Shown here one piece after another: positions 48,879 to 60,420 of a stretch of DNA of 64,000 bases (positions within the stretch are counted from its first letter, which is position 1; each line of letters begins with the position of its first letter). Below the pieces are notes generated by a model. That model searched no databases. It saw only the letters and a list, made by a program, of their open reading frames with translations, and was not told the origin of the DNA. This DNA comes from Ignelater luminosus (lineage: Eukaryota > Arthropoda > Insecta > Coleoptera > Elateridae): positions 124,001 through 188,000 of the forward strand of contig VTPC01089970.1 of the NCBI GenBank assembly GCA_011009095.1. The letters run 5' to 3'. Both the position numbers and the translations under genes were made by a program.

Positions 48879-49496
48879 CAGGGTATCCCGTAAATGCCAA
48901 TAAAGCTTCAGGTAAACATCTTTTTTGATGAGTACTTATTGCAAATCCGCAAAAAGAAAATTTCTCCTCAGCTTAGTTTTCTTGTACAAGTGGTCAGAAG
49001 TTAACATCTTTAACACTAAATAAACAGAAGCCAAAGAATCGAATCCAAGTGAAGTCATTACCAATTCAGCAAATAAATCTATTGAAACAACAATTACCCT
49101 TGATAAAGCACAGAACTGTTAGATTTCTCTTTTTGAAGATGCTGTTAAAAATTGAATTCTCGCCAAAAAAATAGATATGACAAACATGCAAGTCTTGGGT
49201 GTACTGATAAATCTAACGAAATTAGTTTCCAGAAATTCTTTCAAGTTTTAGCAGTTTTATGATCTATTTATCACTAGAATAAAATTGATAAATTTTTGAT
49301 TTCTTGTGATACTTTGATTCCTGTATTCGAATAATTTTGTATTTACCTACAGCAGCGTTGCCAAGTTTAAAAGTCTTTTTTTGGTTCGTGTGACATATCT
49401 AAGTACGTTGGAACATTCGTGTTTTCAATTTTGGCATCTTAAGAGTTTGAGGAAAGCTACTATCTAAAGCTTTATTGGCATTTATGGGACACCCTG
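48879..49496. mobile_element. 618-bp MITE, TA-flanked
   Basis: The ends CAGGGTATCCCGTAAATGCC and the reverse complement of GGCATTTATGGGACACCCTG pair over about 31 bp with two mismatches, extending through AATAAAGCTT. TATA flanks both sides (48875-48878 and 49497-49500), fitting a TA or TATA target duplication of a Tc1/mariner-type parent. No coding frame inside. Its terminus resembles, but is not the same as, the TACAGGGTGATCA repeats at 1.8 and 16.1 kb. Confidence 0.85.
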
Positions 49497-49500
49497 TATA

Positions 49501-51730
49501 ATAATGAAAATATAAAAAAACAATGCTGTGACAAAAGGCAAAGAGTTGAGAAAAATCTATTCAATTTTTTTTATATTTCTATAATTCCCGAAATTCTCAA
49601 TTGGTCAATTAATATTTTTTTATTTCAATAATTAGATATTTAACCACGTTAAGGTATAATTCTCCGGTGGAAAAAATAATATTTTGAAACATGTCTAAAA
49701 AAATTTCATAGTTACCAGGAAACTCCAAGAATTTCGAATTTTTATCGTCTCTCAAATTTTGGCGCCCCTCAAATCTTACCGCCCTAGGCCCGGGCCTCGC
49801 GGACCTAAGTTTAAATCCATCACTGATCCCCTTCAAACTTTCAAATAGACATGAAGAATTGTTATTTACACAAAATATTCATAAAGTCACATACATAATT
49901 TTGGAAGATGATTGTACAGGTCATTCCAAGCAAAAAAGTTCTTCTAAAGGAGGGTTCATTTTTGAGATAGAGAATGCTGAAGGTTTATGAAAAAATTCAG
50001 TTTCTGTTTTTGGAATACTTTTAGAATGGTTTATTTTATCAATTCAAGTTTGAAAAGATGCTTTCTCTCTTTTAATGTGATACACATGAAGATTCATATT
50101 ATATTTTTAGGGCGACCTTAATTCTGTTTTTGCATGCAACTTTAATTTTTTCATGGTTATGGTATGGTTTTTAATTTTTTTATTAGCAGAATTGAGAATT
50201 TATTTTTGTGCCACTTTTTTTCTTAAATGTACCCATTTGTGAGTAAAATTAGTTTCTATTTTTCAAGCTTGCTTTTCTAAAACTCTTGTTACTTCAACCT
50301 GCTTTAGTGTACAAGCATGAGAATGTCTAAATGATAAAAAAGCAGCAGTTCTCAATTTCTTCTTCATCTTTAACATTGTTTCTTGCACTTTAAATGAAAA
50401 TGACTCAAGACTGCATATGCAATAGCCAATTACCTGCAGAAGCTATGTGGTTGATTCTATTAACACCCTGTATGTCTTGTAATAGGGGGGGGTTGCAGGT
50501 GTTGCAGGGGTAATTATTATTGTTATGCCACTGCTGACAGTATATCTCTCGCCTACATTTAACATTAGGTATGATGCTGCAATTTTTATACTACAAAATA
50601 AGGCTAGTTCATAGGTAAAACTTCCAAATCCCAAACACACTTCAAGATTTTAAAATGTGAAAATGAAACAAATGATTGATTTTGTACAGAGCATTAAAGA
50701 TTCTTAGATTGGAATGTATTGGTAAGGTAAATATGGTTATATTTTTCGTTTTCAGCAAAACATACAGAGAGATAAAATAAAAATAAGCAATAATAAAGAG
50801 AAAAAAAGATTAAAATCCACTTCACTTACCAAAAAGTGGATATAGCAAAAAGACACTAAATATATCTTTTAAAAAGTGTACATGTTTGGGAAAAATGGAT
50901 GTCTGATAACTCTAACAGAGAGACAAACCAAATCTTACACTTTCAAACAAAAAATTAATAAGTAATAATTGGAAACTACAATAGCACATGCATCAAAACA
51001 TGCTATACTGATAGAGAAGACGTCCAACAAATCATTACAATTATTAGTAGGTATATTATCTCACAGTCACAGTATTCATCTTTTAACGTTTGTAAAAGGA
51101 AATCCTTTTCTTGTGTCTGGTAATAAATTAAAGAGTTTTAAAATAAAGTCTGGAGTTTTTAAGCCATTTGTTGTCAAGTTGCATAATTGTATAATTCAGC
51201 ATGAGCCTTATAGTTTAACAGGTAAGTTTTGATATACATAGATTTTGCAAAACAATCAGACAATGACATTATTTTTGAAAGTGTAAATAATAATTTGCAA
51301 GGTTTAGGAATTGAAAAACACACTGCTTTTCTTCCATTACTGAAAATTAGTTTTTTTTTCTTCTAACGTTTATAATTTTTTTGTTCACTAACTTAGTGCA
51401 TAATTGATCAAAATAACATTGCCATGATAAGGCTTCATCAACTGCAATACCAAGAAACCTGATGAGATTACTTGAATAACCAAACCAATCATAATTTGTT
51501 TTTATTATTTAACTCTAATAAAACTTTCAAATTTTACATTACCTCAAATATAGGCAGCCCTCAATACAAACCGTTATTACAATTAAATGCAATGACAAAA
51601 ATAAGAAATAAATGTTTTTTGGTATGGCGCATTATTATTTTTACATCTCTCATTATGCTATGTAGATCTTAATTTTAAAAAAAGAAGATTAATGCCTAAT
51701 AAACGAAAAGTTTATGACCGACGCTAAAGA
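49501..51730. other. No supported gene
   Basis: AT-rich. An open frame at 50969-51232 ends beside a good donor-like site (ACAG|GTAAGT at about 51220), so it could be an exon, but no partner exon or domain was found. Confidence 0.3.
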
Positions 51731-51735
51731 TATAA
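51731..51735 (+). promoter_or_regulatory. TATA-like element 29 bp upstream of SRP RNA
   Basis: TATAA at -29 relative to the inferred first base (51760), where Pol III type 3-like TATA boxes lie in insect small RNA genes. An upstream element was not identified with certainty. Confidence 0.5.
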
Positions 51736-51759
51736 GCCAGAACAGACAGTAAAGCTTTC

Positions 51760-52058
51760 GACTGGGAGCGTGGCGCACTCCTGTAACCTAGCTACTTGGG
51801 GGTCGGGGTCAGTGGATGGCTTGAGATTTGGAGTCCTGTTGCAATATTTACCACGTTGACCGGGTGTCCGCACTAAGCTCGGCATCAATATGGCCATTCT
51901 GGAGGAGTTCGGGATGGCCAGGTTGGTTAAAGAGGGGTGCACCGGGCCAGGGGGGAAACCCAGCAGCCAAAAGTCCCCGTGTCAAGCAGTAGTGGGATCG
52001 CGCCTGGGAGTGGGAATACTGTGACAGCCTTATCAATAAAGCTAGACCTGATTCTTTT
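51760..52058 (+). ncRNA. 7SL: Signal recognition particle RNA (7SL)
   Basis: This is the RNA scaffold of the SRP, which pauses translation of signal-peptide proteins and delivers ribosomes to the ER. The 5' Alu domain starts GACTGGGAGCG and includes CTGTAACCTAGCTACTTGGG. The strongly conserved GGGTGTCCGCACTAAG..CGGCATCAATATGG follows. Helix 6 folds as GGCCAT..GGAG..ATGGCC with the GGAG tetraloop bound by SRP19. Helix 8 (SRP54 site) shows GGGGGAAACCCAGCAG, and the 3' strand has AGTAGTGGGATCGCGCCTGG. Length is about 299 nt, normal for 7SL, ending at a TTTT (52055-52058). No poly-A tail or target duplication, and a TATA-like box upstream, argue for a true gene rather than a retrocopy. Confidence 0.93.
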
Positions 52059-52071
52059 GCAACTTTTTTTT
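52055..52071 (+). terminator. Pol III T-runs after 7SL
   Basis: TTTT at 52055-52058 and a stronger run of eight Ts at 52064-52071 form a primary and a backup terminator. Confidence 0.7.
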
Positions 52072-52640
52072 AAAAAGTTAATAAACAAATGTTCTCTTCT
52101 TGAAAGAATTTACTGAAAAATTTTAATAGTTTGGCCCTTTTGATTTACAAACTCGCATTTAATTTACATTTCAAACATCAGATGGCGGGCTATACGTTTT
52201 TAAAAGTTGCAATATTATTACGATGTTTGGGTAATTAATGCAGCTAATCTGGGAAATAGTAAGACTAGAGTTAATTTAATACTCAATCTAAAAGTTATAA
52301 TAATTATACATAAAAGTATACTTAAAACTATTAGATGATAAATGGTAATGTAACAGTCGTAACAGTTTTAAAATCCTAGTTCTAGTTTTCTTGCAGTAGA
52401 TGACGCTGTACTTCATGAAATTTTAAAATTTGGTACAAAACCACATCGATTACTGAGCGTAATAAAATATTATGTCTTCTCAATAATGAAAAAATTGAGT
52501 CATCATGTATGAAACTGATGTAGGATTCTTGTCATTAAAAATATGCATACATTTTGTAAATTTTGTTGCATGATGCTTTTATAACTATAACTATAACATA
52601 TTATACAAGCACAAACAGTTTTCTACTCTACTGATAAGAC
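52072..52640. other. No recognisable feature
   Basis: AT-rich spacer between the 7SL gene and the nested transposon region. Confidence 0.4.
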
Positions 52641-52924
52641 AAATGATCATAAAAGGAATGAACATTTTGGAATACTTTCTTTCAGTTTTTGCAAATAGTC
52701 CTATTTTTCTTTTCTTATTGCAATTGGCTTTGAGTACAGTTGAGGTAAAGCATTATAAAGACAAGGTAGTTCTCGCTGAATGTTTCTTTGTTCCAAAGCA
52801 ACACAATATTCAGTATGTCTGACTTTACCATCTGGTATCTGTTTTAGATATGGTAAGTCAGTAACCACAGATTCCCCAACTTTACAACCGGGTCTAATTG
52901 ATGTTACAATTTTGATGGAACTTA

Positions 52925-54508
52925 CAGTGACTGCAAATAGTGATGATACATGTGAGAATTGTAATAAAAACGCTCCAATTTTCAATCATATAATTTATTT
53001 TTAGTTAGGAAAAACTAATAAAACAAGATAAAATACATATAATTAAAATATCAATAAAGCTAAACAATAGATTGAAAAAAATACACAGAAAATAAATATA
53101 ACGTAATATGCACATACAAACATCACACGGAAAGTGTTGGTACATCAGTCATAACATAGGCAACATAAAAGCAAAAGGATATCTAACTGAAAGAGTTAAT
53201 ATTCCGTTGGATACCTTTTTGCTTTTCTGATGCTTTACAATCGTCTGGACATAAACTGCACCAATTTATGTGTTACTAAGATGATATATTTTGCCATTCC
53301 TCTAACAGAGCCCATTTTAAGTTGTTTTTGTTGGAAATTGGTCGTGTCCGTATTTTATGCTCTAAAACTTCCCACAAATGCTCATTGGATTAACGTCCGG
53401 TGATTGTGGAGGTGTGTAAAGGCATTGTGGCTTATTATAGAGCAGCCACATTTTAATATTCCACGCCAAGTGCTTCAGGTTGTTGTCTTGCATAAATATT
53501 AACTTATCTTTTAAATTCATCATCTCGGCACTGGCCTTTAAATTTGTTTTTAAGATATTAATATAGGCTTTGTGGTCCATTATTCCCTCATTAATATGCA
53601 ACTTCTCCACACCCCAAACGCTCATACACCCCCACACTAAAACAGAACCTTCACCATGCTTAACCATGGGACATAGATTTTCTTTGTTCAGCTCAGTGTT
53701 CTTTTTGCACCACACCATTTGACCGGAAGAGATTGTATTTACTCTTATCGGTAAAAATTACGTTATTCCAGAATTCTGGAAAAGCTGTTGGGTATTTCTT
53801 GGTAAACTCCAAACGCAGTCGCCTATTGCGGTCATTTACCCAATACCTGCAACGGGCCACTCGGTCGTGATAGTCTTTCTTTTCAAATAATCCCTATCTA
53901 CATGAAACTCTCTTTTCACCGTATTCACCAATTTGGGGTTCTTTATTTCTCGTAGAATATAATGTTGTACACGTCCGATTACTTTAGATGGACGTTTGCT
54001 TCTACGCTTATTTTTGAATAAATGTGTTTCACCAAATTGGTCTATTATGTGTTGCATCATTGATCATGGTCTTCAGATAATTTTTGATATTTCATTTAAT
54101 GATTTTACATTGATTGTGTAAATGAATAATAGTCCACCATTCTGATTCATTCGTTTCTTTTCCATTTCAGCTTACTTTTTTTAGATATGTACGTGTAAAA
54201 CACCTCTTTTATACTACTAGAATCTTCGATAAATAGCATAATGTTATGGACAAATTGAAAGAGGAATGCCATTTTACACAAACAGTAACTAGATCTGTAC
54301 GAACACTTTCCACTGGTGCATATTTATGTATAATTACCTTTTTGTAACTTTGCATCAGCATTTCGTTTATGTTGTCAACAATTTTATTCAATACAGACTG
54401 CACAGGGTCATTTTCTTTGTTTTTGTAAATAAAAATAGAATGTATGTGTAAATTGAGAAGCATTCTTAATATAATTCTCAGCTGTATCATCACTTTCCGC
54501 AGTCACTG
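52925..54508 (-). mobile_element. Tc1-like transposon, 1584 bp
   Basis: The ends start CAGTGACTGC on both sides and stay similar for about 80 bp (52925-53004 against 54426-54508 inverted; shared words AGTGATGATACA and GAGAATT). The left flank is TA (52923-52924). The right flank reads TG on the plus strand (CA on the minus), which I infer to be a mutated TA, because restoring it keeps the host ORF in frame. The element lies inside the older ORF at 52640-56880 and is inactive. Confidence 0.75.
53280..54060 (-). pseudogene. Tc1-like transposase (DD34E), broken
   Basis: From the N terminus: a basic region at 53836-54060 (GETHLFKNKRRSKRPSKVIG), the first catalytic Asp in VIFTDKSKYNLF in a different frame near 53740-53770, KNTELNKENLCPMVKHGEGS and VWGCMS (53610-53710), the second Asp in FMQDNNLKH (53485-53487), and TPPQSPDVNP. 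One base is missing just before the catalytic Glu: the codons would read NPIEHLWE but the frame shifts at about 53384. Counting that base, 34 residues separate Asp 2 and Glu, so DD34E. At least two frame changes; not functional. Confidence 0.85.
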
Positions 54509-54841
54509 TGAGTCTTTACAAAAATCGAAATTTAGATATTTAACCTGAAACAGACTTGGATTTTCTTTGACACTTAGACATATTCTTACATAATCTGCTG
54601 GGACATTAATAACTGTTTTTGCAGTTTTCTTTCAGTAAGGGCATGCATGTAACCAGCCTCCATTTGAGTATGACTCTTTTCTATGGGAAGAATAGTTATT
54701 AGTAGATACAACTCTGGCTGCTTCATGCCATATGAAACAATATTCCACATTTGATTTTATATATGTATTATGGTAAAGTTATGAACCATTAATTTTGTCT
54801 TAAAATAAAGGGCGGTTCAATTTGGGGCTTAATCAGACTTA

Positions 54842-56123
54842 ACATATGGGGAATGAAATCCAAACAAAATTCCAAAAGAAACAAAAGCAGTCAGATTATT
54901 GAAAAAATATTTAATTTATTTTGCTAAAGAAGTTATATGTTTATACATTATTTACAAAAAATATCCACGCCCTCTCTACTAGCCTTTCTAATATTTGCAG
55001 ATACTTTGTTCATTTGCAATTGAGTTCCTGATGTATCAATGATTTTCAAAGCATTTTTTATTTTCATAATCAATGCATCATTTTTTGGACGATAACTGTT
55101 TTTGTAGACCCTTCTTTTTAAGTTAACTCAAACACTCTCAATTGGTTTTAGCTGTGGAATATTAGGCAGATTGTGACTTTTAGGTATATATTTGATGTTT
55201 CATTTCTCCAGTTCTTCTAATGTGTCTTTCGAATAATATGCTGATGCAAGATCAGGCAAAAAACAACCTCATCATTATTCTTATGATGTTTTTCAATAAA
55301 TTTGAAGTACAGGAATGCATTTTTTAATAGAGATATCCTTGTTCACAGCTAAACCTCCTTTAAAGAAAACAGGTTTGCTTATGCCCTTTTCACTTATGGC
55401 CAACCACACTAAAACTTTCACTGGAAACTTAGATTTTCTAATAAATTTGACGTTATCAGGTGCTACATAATCTAAAGACTCATAGTAAGAATCCTGATGC
55501 CATTCATTTCCTTCAACTGTGAAATAAGATTCATCATCCATCACATACTTGTAAGTTGTCCCAACAGAAAAGAAATTTCTGGATAACATTCTGTCTTATT
55601 TTTATGGTGGATATTTGTGCATCGGTCATAAATAGAGCAGTCTTTTTCACTTTGCGTGTTATACCCATACTCTCCAAATATTTCTTAACAGTTTTATGAT
55701 CCACTTTATACTTTCTTCCTAATTCCTCGTACGATTTTGCGCTTTGTCCTGCTGCTTCTGTTTTCAATTTCGCCCTTACTTTGCTGTCCTAAAGTAAGCA
55801 TTTTTTCCCAGTTCCGGGTTTTCTTTTTGCACTCTCCTTGTTTTCGTATAACTTAAGCGTCCGATATGTACTAGTTTTTTAAATCCTATTTTTTTAAAAT
55901 AATGAAGCAAGCACCTCACTTTTCTTTATAAAATTGAAAGTATCAATTTTTGGCATTAAACTTCTGTCATTTTGTAACTATTTATGACATGAAGGAAACG
56001 TCACTTTGTTCAATAAACAATCGAAGACAAATCCACCTACTGACATAATGCATTCACATTTTTAATAACACACTGAAAATATAAACAGATTATACTTGTG
56101 TTCGGATTTCATTCCCCATATGT
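54842..56123 (-). mobile_element. Tc1-like DD37E transposon, 1282 bp
   Basis: Inverted ends ACATATGGGGAATGAAATCC match perfectly for 20 bp and with two differences over 28 bp. TA flanks both sides (54840-54841 and 56124-56125). The element lies within the older minus-strand ORF, between codons for ..MDMQ and ..LSPKLNRP. Size and single transposase suit a full-length element. Confidence 0.9.
54948..55956 (-). pseudogene. DD37E transposase, broken by shifts and stops
   Basis: Start taken at the ATG of MPKIDTFNFIKKSEVL (55954-55956); stop after REGVDIFCK (54948-54950). DNA-binding part: KSYEELGRKYKVDHKTVKKY (about 55690-55760). Catalytic Asp 1 in YVMDDESYF (about 55525-55550), Asp 2 in LPDLASAYYSK (55251-55253), Glu in KPIESV (55137-55139): 37 residues between Asp 2 and Glu, as in the 41.5-43.3 kb copy. 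A stop follows SV where a Trp (TGG to TGA) is expected. Stops near the N terminus and frame changes near 55580 and 55300 show it is inactive. Total about 336 codons, the usual size. Confidence 0.88.
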
Positions 56124-56859
56124 TAATCTGCATATCCATACAGAAAAGATTATTGTTGAAGTCTCTATCTGAATTTTTAGCTTATCTGACTTTGTTTTTT
56201 GTGATCTGATGCAATGCATATTCTTGTTCAGATAAATTTCTAAAGCAGTAAACCACAGCTATAGGCTTTCAGGCCTGATATGCTGATTTATATGGTAAAC
56301 CACACTCTGGTCACATTAATCCTTTCTAGGTTTAAATAAGCCTAAATTCACTTTTTCAAAAAGATTAGAAAAAAGTACTATAGATATCAGCTTTTGATTT
56401 TGAATATTGCACCATAATTTGTAACATTTAATTAAGGACGATTTTAAGCCCCAATTTAGAAGACCTAGCCTAACAATAATGTGACTCAACTTTGGCACAT
56501 CTTTAAAGAACTCTTTTAGAAGGTCTTCACGGCTCTTTTCAATTTTCTTATCACGATTTATTTCAATTTCTTCCTTTTATTCATTTTCAGATTCCTGTTA
56601 TCCACAACTGTTACCTTTTCAATCTATAACAGTTGTTTCTTTTAATCCAAAGGTATTTAAGAACATTTTTTACACACGAGGATCTTTTCTTCATATTTTG
56701 AGTTTTCTAAGTAGTAAGTCCAAGTAAACTTCCTTCTTGATCTTTCTTTAATTTTTCTGTTACTGTCCTGTTTTTTTACCATTAGATTTACATAATAAAT
56801 CTTTCCTTGATTCCATGTCATATTTGATCAAAATCTTTTCAACATTTCATCTCTTTCTT

Positions 56860-57036
56860 TTTGATTTGTGTTCTTGCATTGTAACTACATAAAAAAAAAT
56901 ATTCTGTATAATTTGTCAAAAAAAAATTTAATGCAAGTTTCTAATAAAGCATTGCATGAAAAAAAAAGAAAATACATAACAATTACTCAATTTACTTTTT
57001 TTTTTCTGTAGTTACAATGCAAGAATACAAATCAAA
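56860..57036. repeat. 30-bp inverted repeat with A/T-run extension
   Basis: Arms 56860-56889 and 57007-57036 (GTTCTTGCATTGTAACTACA core) pair with one mismatch; runs of A and of T extend the arms inward. The left arm overlaps the 5' end of the broken ORF at 52640-56880, so its partner is probably an inverted copy of that 5' end or an element terminus. Confidence 0.6.
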
Positions 57037-57039
57037 TAC

Positions 57040-58160
57040 TGATTTAGTCAAACAACTCTCCTTAATAATATTTTGCTGTATTATTGACCGAAATGGCACT
57101 TTGCTTTAACATAAAATGATTTTTTCTCAATTGTCATGACCATCTTGGATTTTAAAAATTAAAAATGCGTTTGAAATTCTTTTCACACCAAGCAGGGCAG
57201 TATCCCAAAACATCAAAACAAGATTCAAAAATTTTTGATCAATTATACCTATAGCAAAATTAATCCGGGGACACACTGTATAAGCACATGTATAACACAA
57301 AAATTGTTCTAGAAGTCTTAAAAACTATTTTCTGATTTGAGATTTGGAAGATTCTAAACTTAAAAAAAAATAAAAAGAGGACAGACTCATTTTATGCATA
57401 GATATGTTATATTTAACTTTAATTAATACAATATTAAGGCACGTTTAATTTTGTAGCAATTTAATATTAATTTTTTATTACCAGTTTTCGTAATCTCTTT
57501 TGCTAACAGATTACTGCAGTAACTTTTATAAGACAAAGATGCAAATATTAAAGCTACCACTTTAGTGAACAGCAACTCAACTATAACTTCAACAGGAAAG
57601 CAAAAAAGACTACAATGCTTCTTATACAATAATTAAAACTAACAAAATGCCTTTATTCTATTATAAATTATTAAATACTGATTATAATATAATGTTTACG
57701 ACACTTAAAATTATTATAATATTGATTTTGTGCGTAGGCAATATGAAAGTATTACATTTAATAATAATTTCAAGATAAAGCAAAACACCTTAATATCATT
57801 GCAAAACAATATCATTTATTAATAAAAATATTGCAAGAATGTTAATAATAAAACATAAAATATTGCATAAAACATAAAAGAAAGCACCATCATAATGGCA
57901 ATTACCAATTGTTTAATAAAAACAAAAAATATCATTAAACAATAATGGACAGAACAGTTTGATGCTAATAACATTTCATATATCAATACAATCTCTTTTC
58001 AATATTCAGAACTCCATATAAAAAAATTAATAGAAACTTAACCAATTATTGCTCTGTTAACGTCATAAACTCCACAAATATTTTTCTTAACCTAATAATA
58101 GTACTCATACATTCACAGAGACCTTCCAGTACGAAAAAAAGATAATTAGATTAAACAATC
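57040..58160. other. No gene
   Basis: Very AT-rich, with repeated AATATT and AATAATAAA words. It lies 3' of the four-exon gene, and its many AATAAA-like words on the minus strand could serve as poly-A signals, but none can be singled out. Confidence 0.35.
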
Positions 58161-58166
58161 TACAAT

Positions 58167-59917
58167 TCAAACAGAATTGTTATAACACATCTGATTAAGC
58201 AATGTTTCAAGAGATTCATTTCCAAATTGTTGCCTCCACAACACATTTATAAAGAAGTGTTGTATACGAGAACACGAACAGAAATATTGTGCTTCCTCGC
58301 AAACATCCAAACAAGGTTTCCAGATTGTTTCAAGGTTATTTAATAATTTATTCATGCTATCATGGCGTTTTAATCCTTCTACAGTAACAATTACAGGATA
58401 TAAATGTTTGAGTGATTGTAATGTCTTATAAGAACAAATTTTTGTGTTCAAATTTGTCACTAATATTGAGCCAGGATTTACAATCTCTTGTATAACTTGT
58501 AATGCTGACGTATTTACATTATTTAATATTTGCTCTGAACTGCTGTTACTGTATCGATCCAATAGTTGTACCCAAAATCGTGTTGGAATTTCCTGAATGA
58601 AGAAATAGTCAATAATTCAAATTAACAAATTAGTTTTTTTGAGATACCTTCACTTCAGCTAAGCATAATATTGGTTTTATATAATTAGTGTTACGATGAT
58701 TTTCTTGTATATTTAGTTTTGAAAGTCCTTCTGAATATGTATCAACCATAACTACTATACCAGGTCCTCCAATCTTCCATTTTGTTATGTTTGATTTTAT
58801 ATATTTCTCTGCCGTCTCTATGGCAACTTTGCATACTGAATTTACAGACTGCTTTTTTATACCTAAATAGTTACAGAAGGCATTAATAATAATAATGTTA
58901 ATCTTAAAATATGATTTTAGGTAAGAAAGATTACCTTTGTTGATTCCTCTATTTGATTTGCATAAATAAGTAGAATTTTGTTAGGTTAGAATTAAAAAAA
59001 GAAAATTATGTTGACAACACTGATAGTTAATGGCAGTTATAAATAACCTACAAAATGTCTGTCAATTTGACAACTTACATAATAATTTAGCCATATCATC
59101 AATATCAGTTCCTCTACACCATCCATTCAAGATCCTCATAACATCTTTGAAGCGACACCGAACATCTTGAAATGCCGAATCTTCTCTGATTGAACGTTTC
59201 TTTGAACAACTTACACACTGCCATTGATAAATATCAACTATTTTTGCTGGAACCCAATACATAACGCCTTGACAACAAGTATCATTAACAATATTATCAC
59301 ATCTTTGACTACACCGAAGCAGTCCTATTGTAACAAGCCAATTTATCAATTCACCTTCATGACCAGCAGCTAACATTGGTAGAATAACACTTTTGTAATA
59401 TAAAGGTTCACTAAAAATAAAAATCTCTTGTTTATATTTACATAAGTTATTACTTCATAAAATAAGCAATAAAGAATTACCATAATTAAAACACCATCAT
59501 AAAATTATTGAATCTACCGATTTAAAAGTACTCCAGCAGAGTAAATCAAAGAATATGCGGGTAAATTCATCAACCCTCATCACAAAGAAGCTCATTTAAT
59601 GCAACAGGGATTAAAATTGTTATGAAAAGAATTTTTTTTTTCTTATTTTCGTGCAAATCAAGGTTGACTTTTAAGCTAAATTAGAAATTATCCCATTTTA
59701 GCAAATAAAATAATAAAAGAGAAAAGAATAATTATAAACCACAACCACTTAACAAGCATGCAAAGCGCAACAAGTAAATCTGGACAACACAAAATCAATA
59801 CTGCTAAATTAGGATTAAATACCTATCAAACTCCATTAATGTCATTTCACAGTTATCGTTGCCTTTTTCAACGCATTCGCTAACATTTACTGGATCCTTG
59901 TGCTTTAACACTTTCAT
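58167..59917 (-). CDS. Four-exon gene, Merlin/ISXO2-type transposase-derived protein, 355 aa
   Basis: Exons (minus strand): 59823-59917, 59079-59410, 58648-58862, 58167-58592. All introns are GT-AG (donors GTATTT, GTAAGT, GTATCT; acceptors TTTTTAG, CTATTTAG, TTCATTCAG), with phases 2, 1 and 0, joining into one open frame. The start ATG has a TAG nine bases upstream in frame. Residues about 64-112 have paired cysteines (RCSQRC, CC, QCVSC) followed by KKRSIREDSAF, like the zinc ribbon of IS1595/Merlin transposases. Residues 174-189 read IGGPGIVVMVDTYSEG (Asp183), where these enzymes have the first catalytic Asp. PGSILVTN puts Asn261 where the second Asp should be; NLETIW gives Glu302. This implies loss of catalysis but retained fold: a domesticated transposase or host gene. 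Family assignment is from memory; function unknown. Confidence 0.7.
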
Positions 59918-60420
59918 CCTGTCCTACTTTTTAATTTATAATAATCTCAAACACAGTTCATCGGAATCCATCACACGAAGCACATTCCGCCATGCATGTT
60001 TATATGTTGTCCACAATGCAATGTTGCCAATATCCACGAAATTAGAATACCCGCCGAATTCTAAAAATTCAACTTGCAAGGAACGTTTAATATAATTCAC
60101 AACTGTAAAAAGATTTTAAATTTGCAGTATAAAAGGGTGTAGATGTACCTGCATAAGAAAAACTAGATATCAACAGGTATTTAATCAAGTAAAATAAAAC
60201 TCAATATTTACAACGCAGTTTAAAAAAATTAAATCTATAATACTAAAAACTATACTTTCTGGGTTTTGTAACATAGCACGTTCGTCTTCCTGCAAGAATT
60301 TCAATCAAAGCTGATACATACAAAATGATCAAACACTTCCATCTACAGTTTATGATTTTATTCATTCATTTTGATGGTACAAACTTACATAAAAAGATAT
60401 GAAAGAGCCAGGTGTGGCAT
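59918..60420. other. 5' flank of the four-exon gene; no other feature
   Basis: AT-rich; presumed to hold the 5' UTR and promoter, but I see no convincing TATA box or initiator. Confidence 0.3.

Larger units (their letters stand above)
52640..56880 (-). pseudogene. Uncharacterised transposon-associated ORF, split by two insertions
   Basis: The minus strand carries three stretches of one protein. First (56880-56126): SRRKFTWTYYLENS, VCKK then LNTFGLKE, REDLLKEFFKDVPK, LFEKVNLGLFKPRKD, SEQEYALHQ. Second (54839-54511): LSPKLNRPLF, KLMVHNFTI, SHTQMEAGYMHALTERKLQK, INVPADYVRICLSVKENPS. Third (52924-52640): SSIKIVTSIRPGCKVGESVV, LPYLKQIPDGKV, LYSKPIAIRKEK. The order matches, from memory, a protein repeated in many arthropod genomes and annotated as uncharacterised; 1-471 holds another copy. 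A DD37E element separates parts one and two; a Tc1-like element separates two and three. Rejoining at the second TA site gives the expected continuous frame across ..KD-L-SS... Many other shifts and stops make it dead. Superfamily unknown. Confidence 0.75.

Noticed and set aside
52780..53004. Plus-strand frame of 74 codons
   Set aside because: It is the shadow of the minus-strand ORF third part, plus the left terminal repeat of the Tc1-like element.
54209..54493. Minus-strand frame of 94 codons as a host exon
   Set aside because: Its 5' part is the right terminal inverted repeat of the Tc1-like element, and the rest lies inside that element; a donor-like GTAATT is likely chance.
58900..58980. 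Possible extra small exon in the four-exon gene
   Set aside because: A GTAATC donor-like site exists near 58935, but exons 2 and 3 already join in phase (T + GT) without it.
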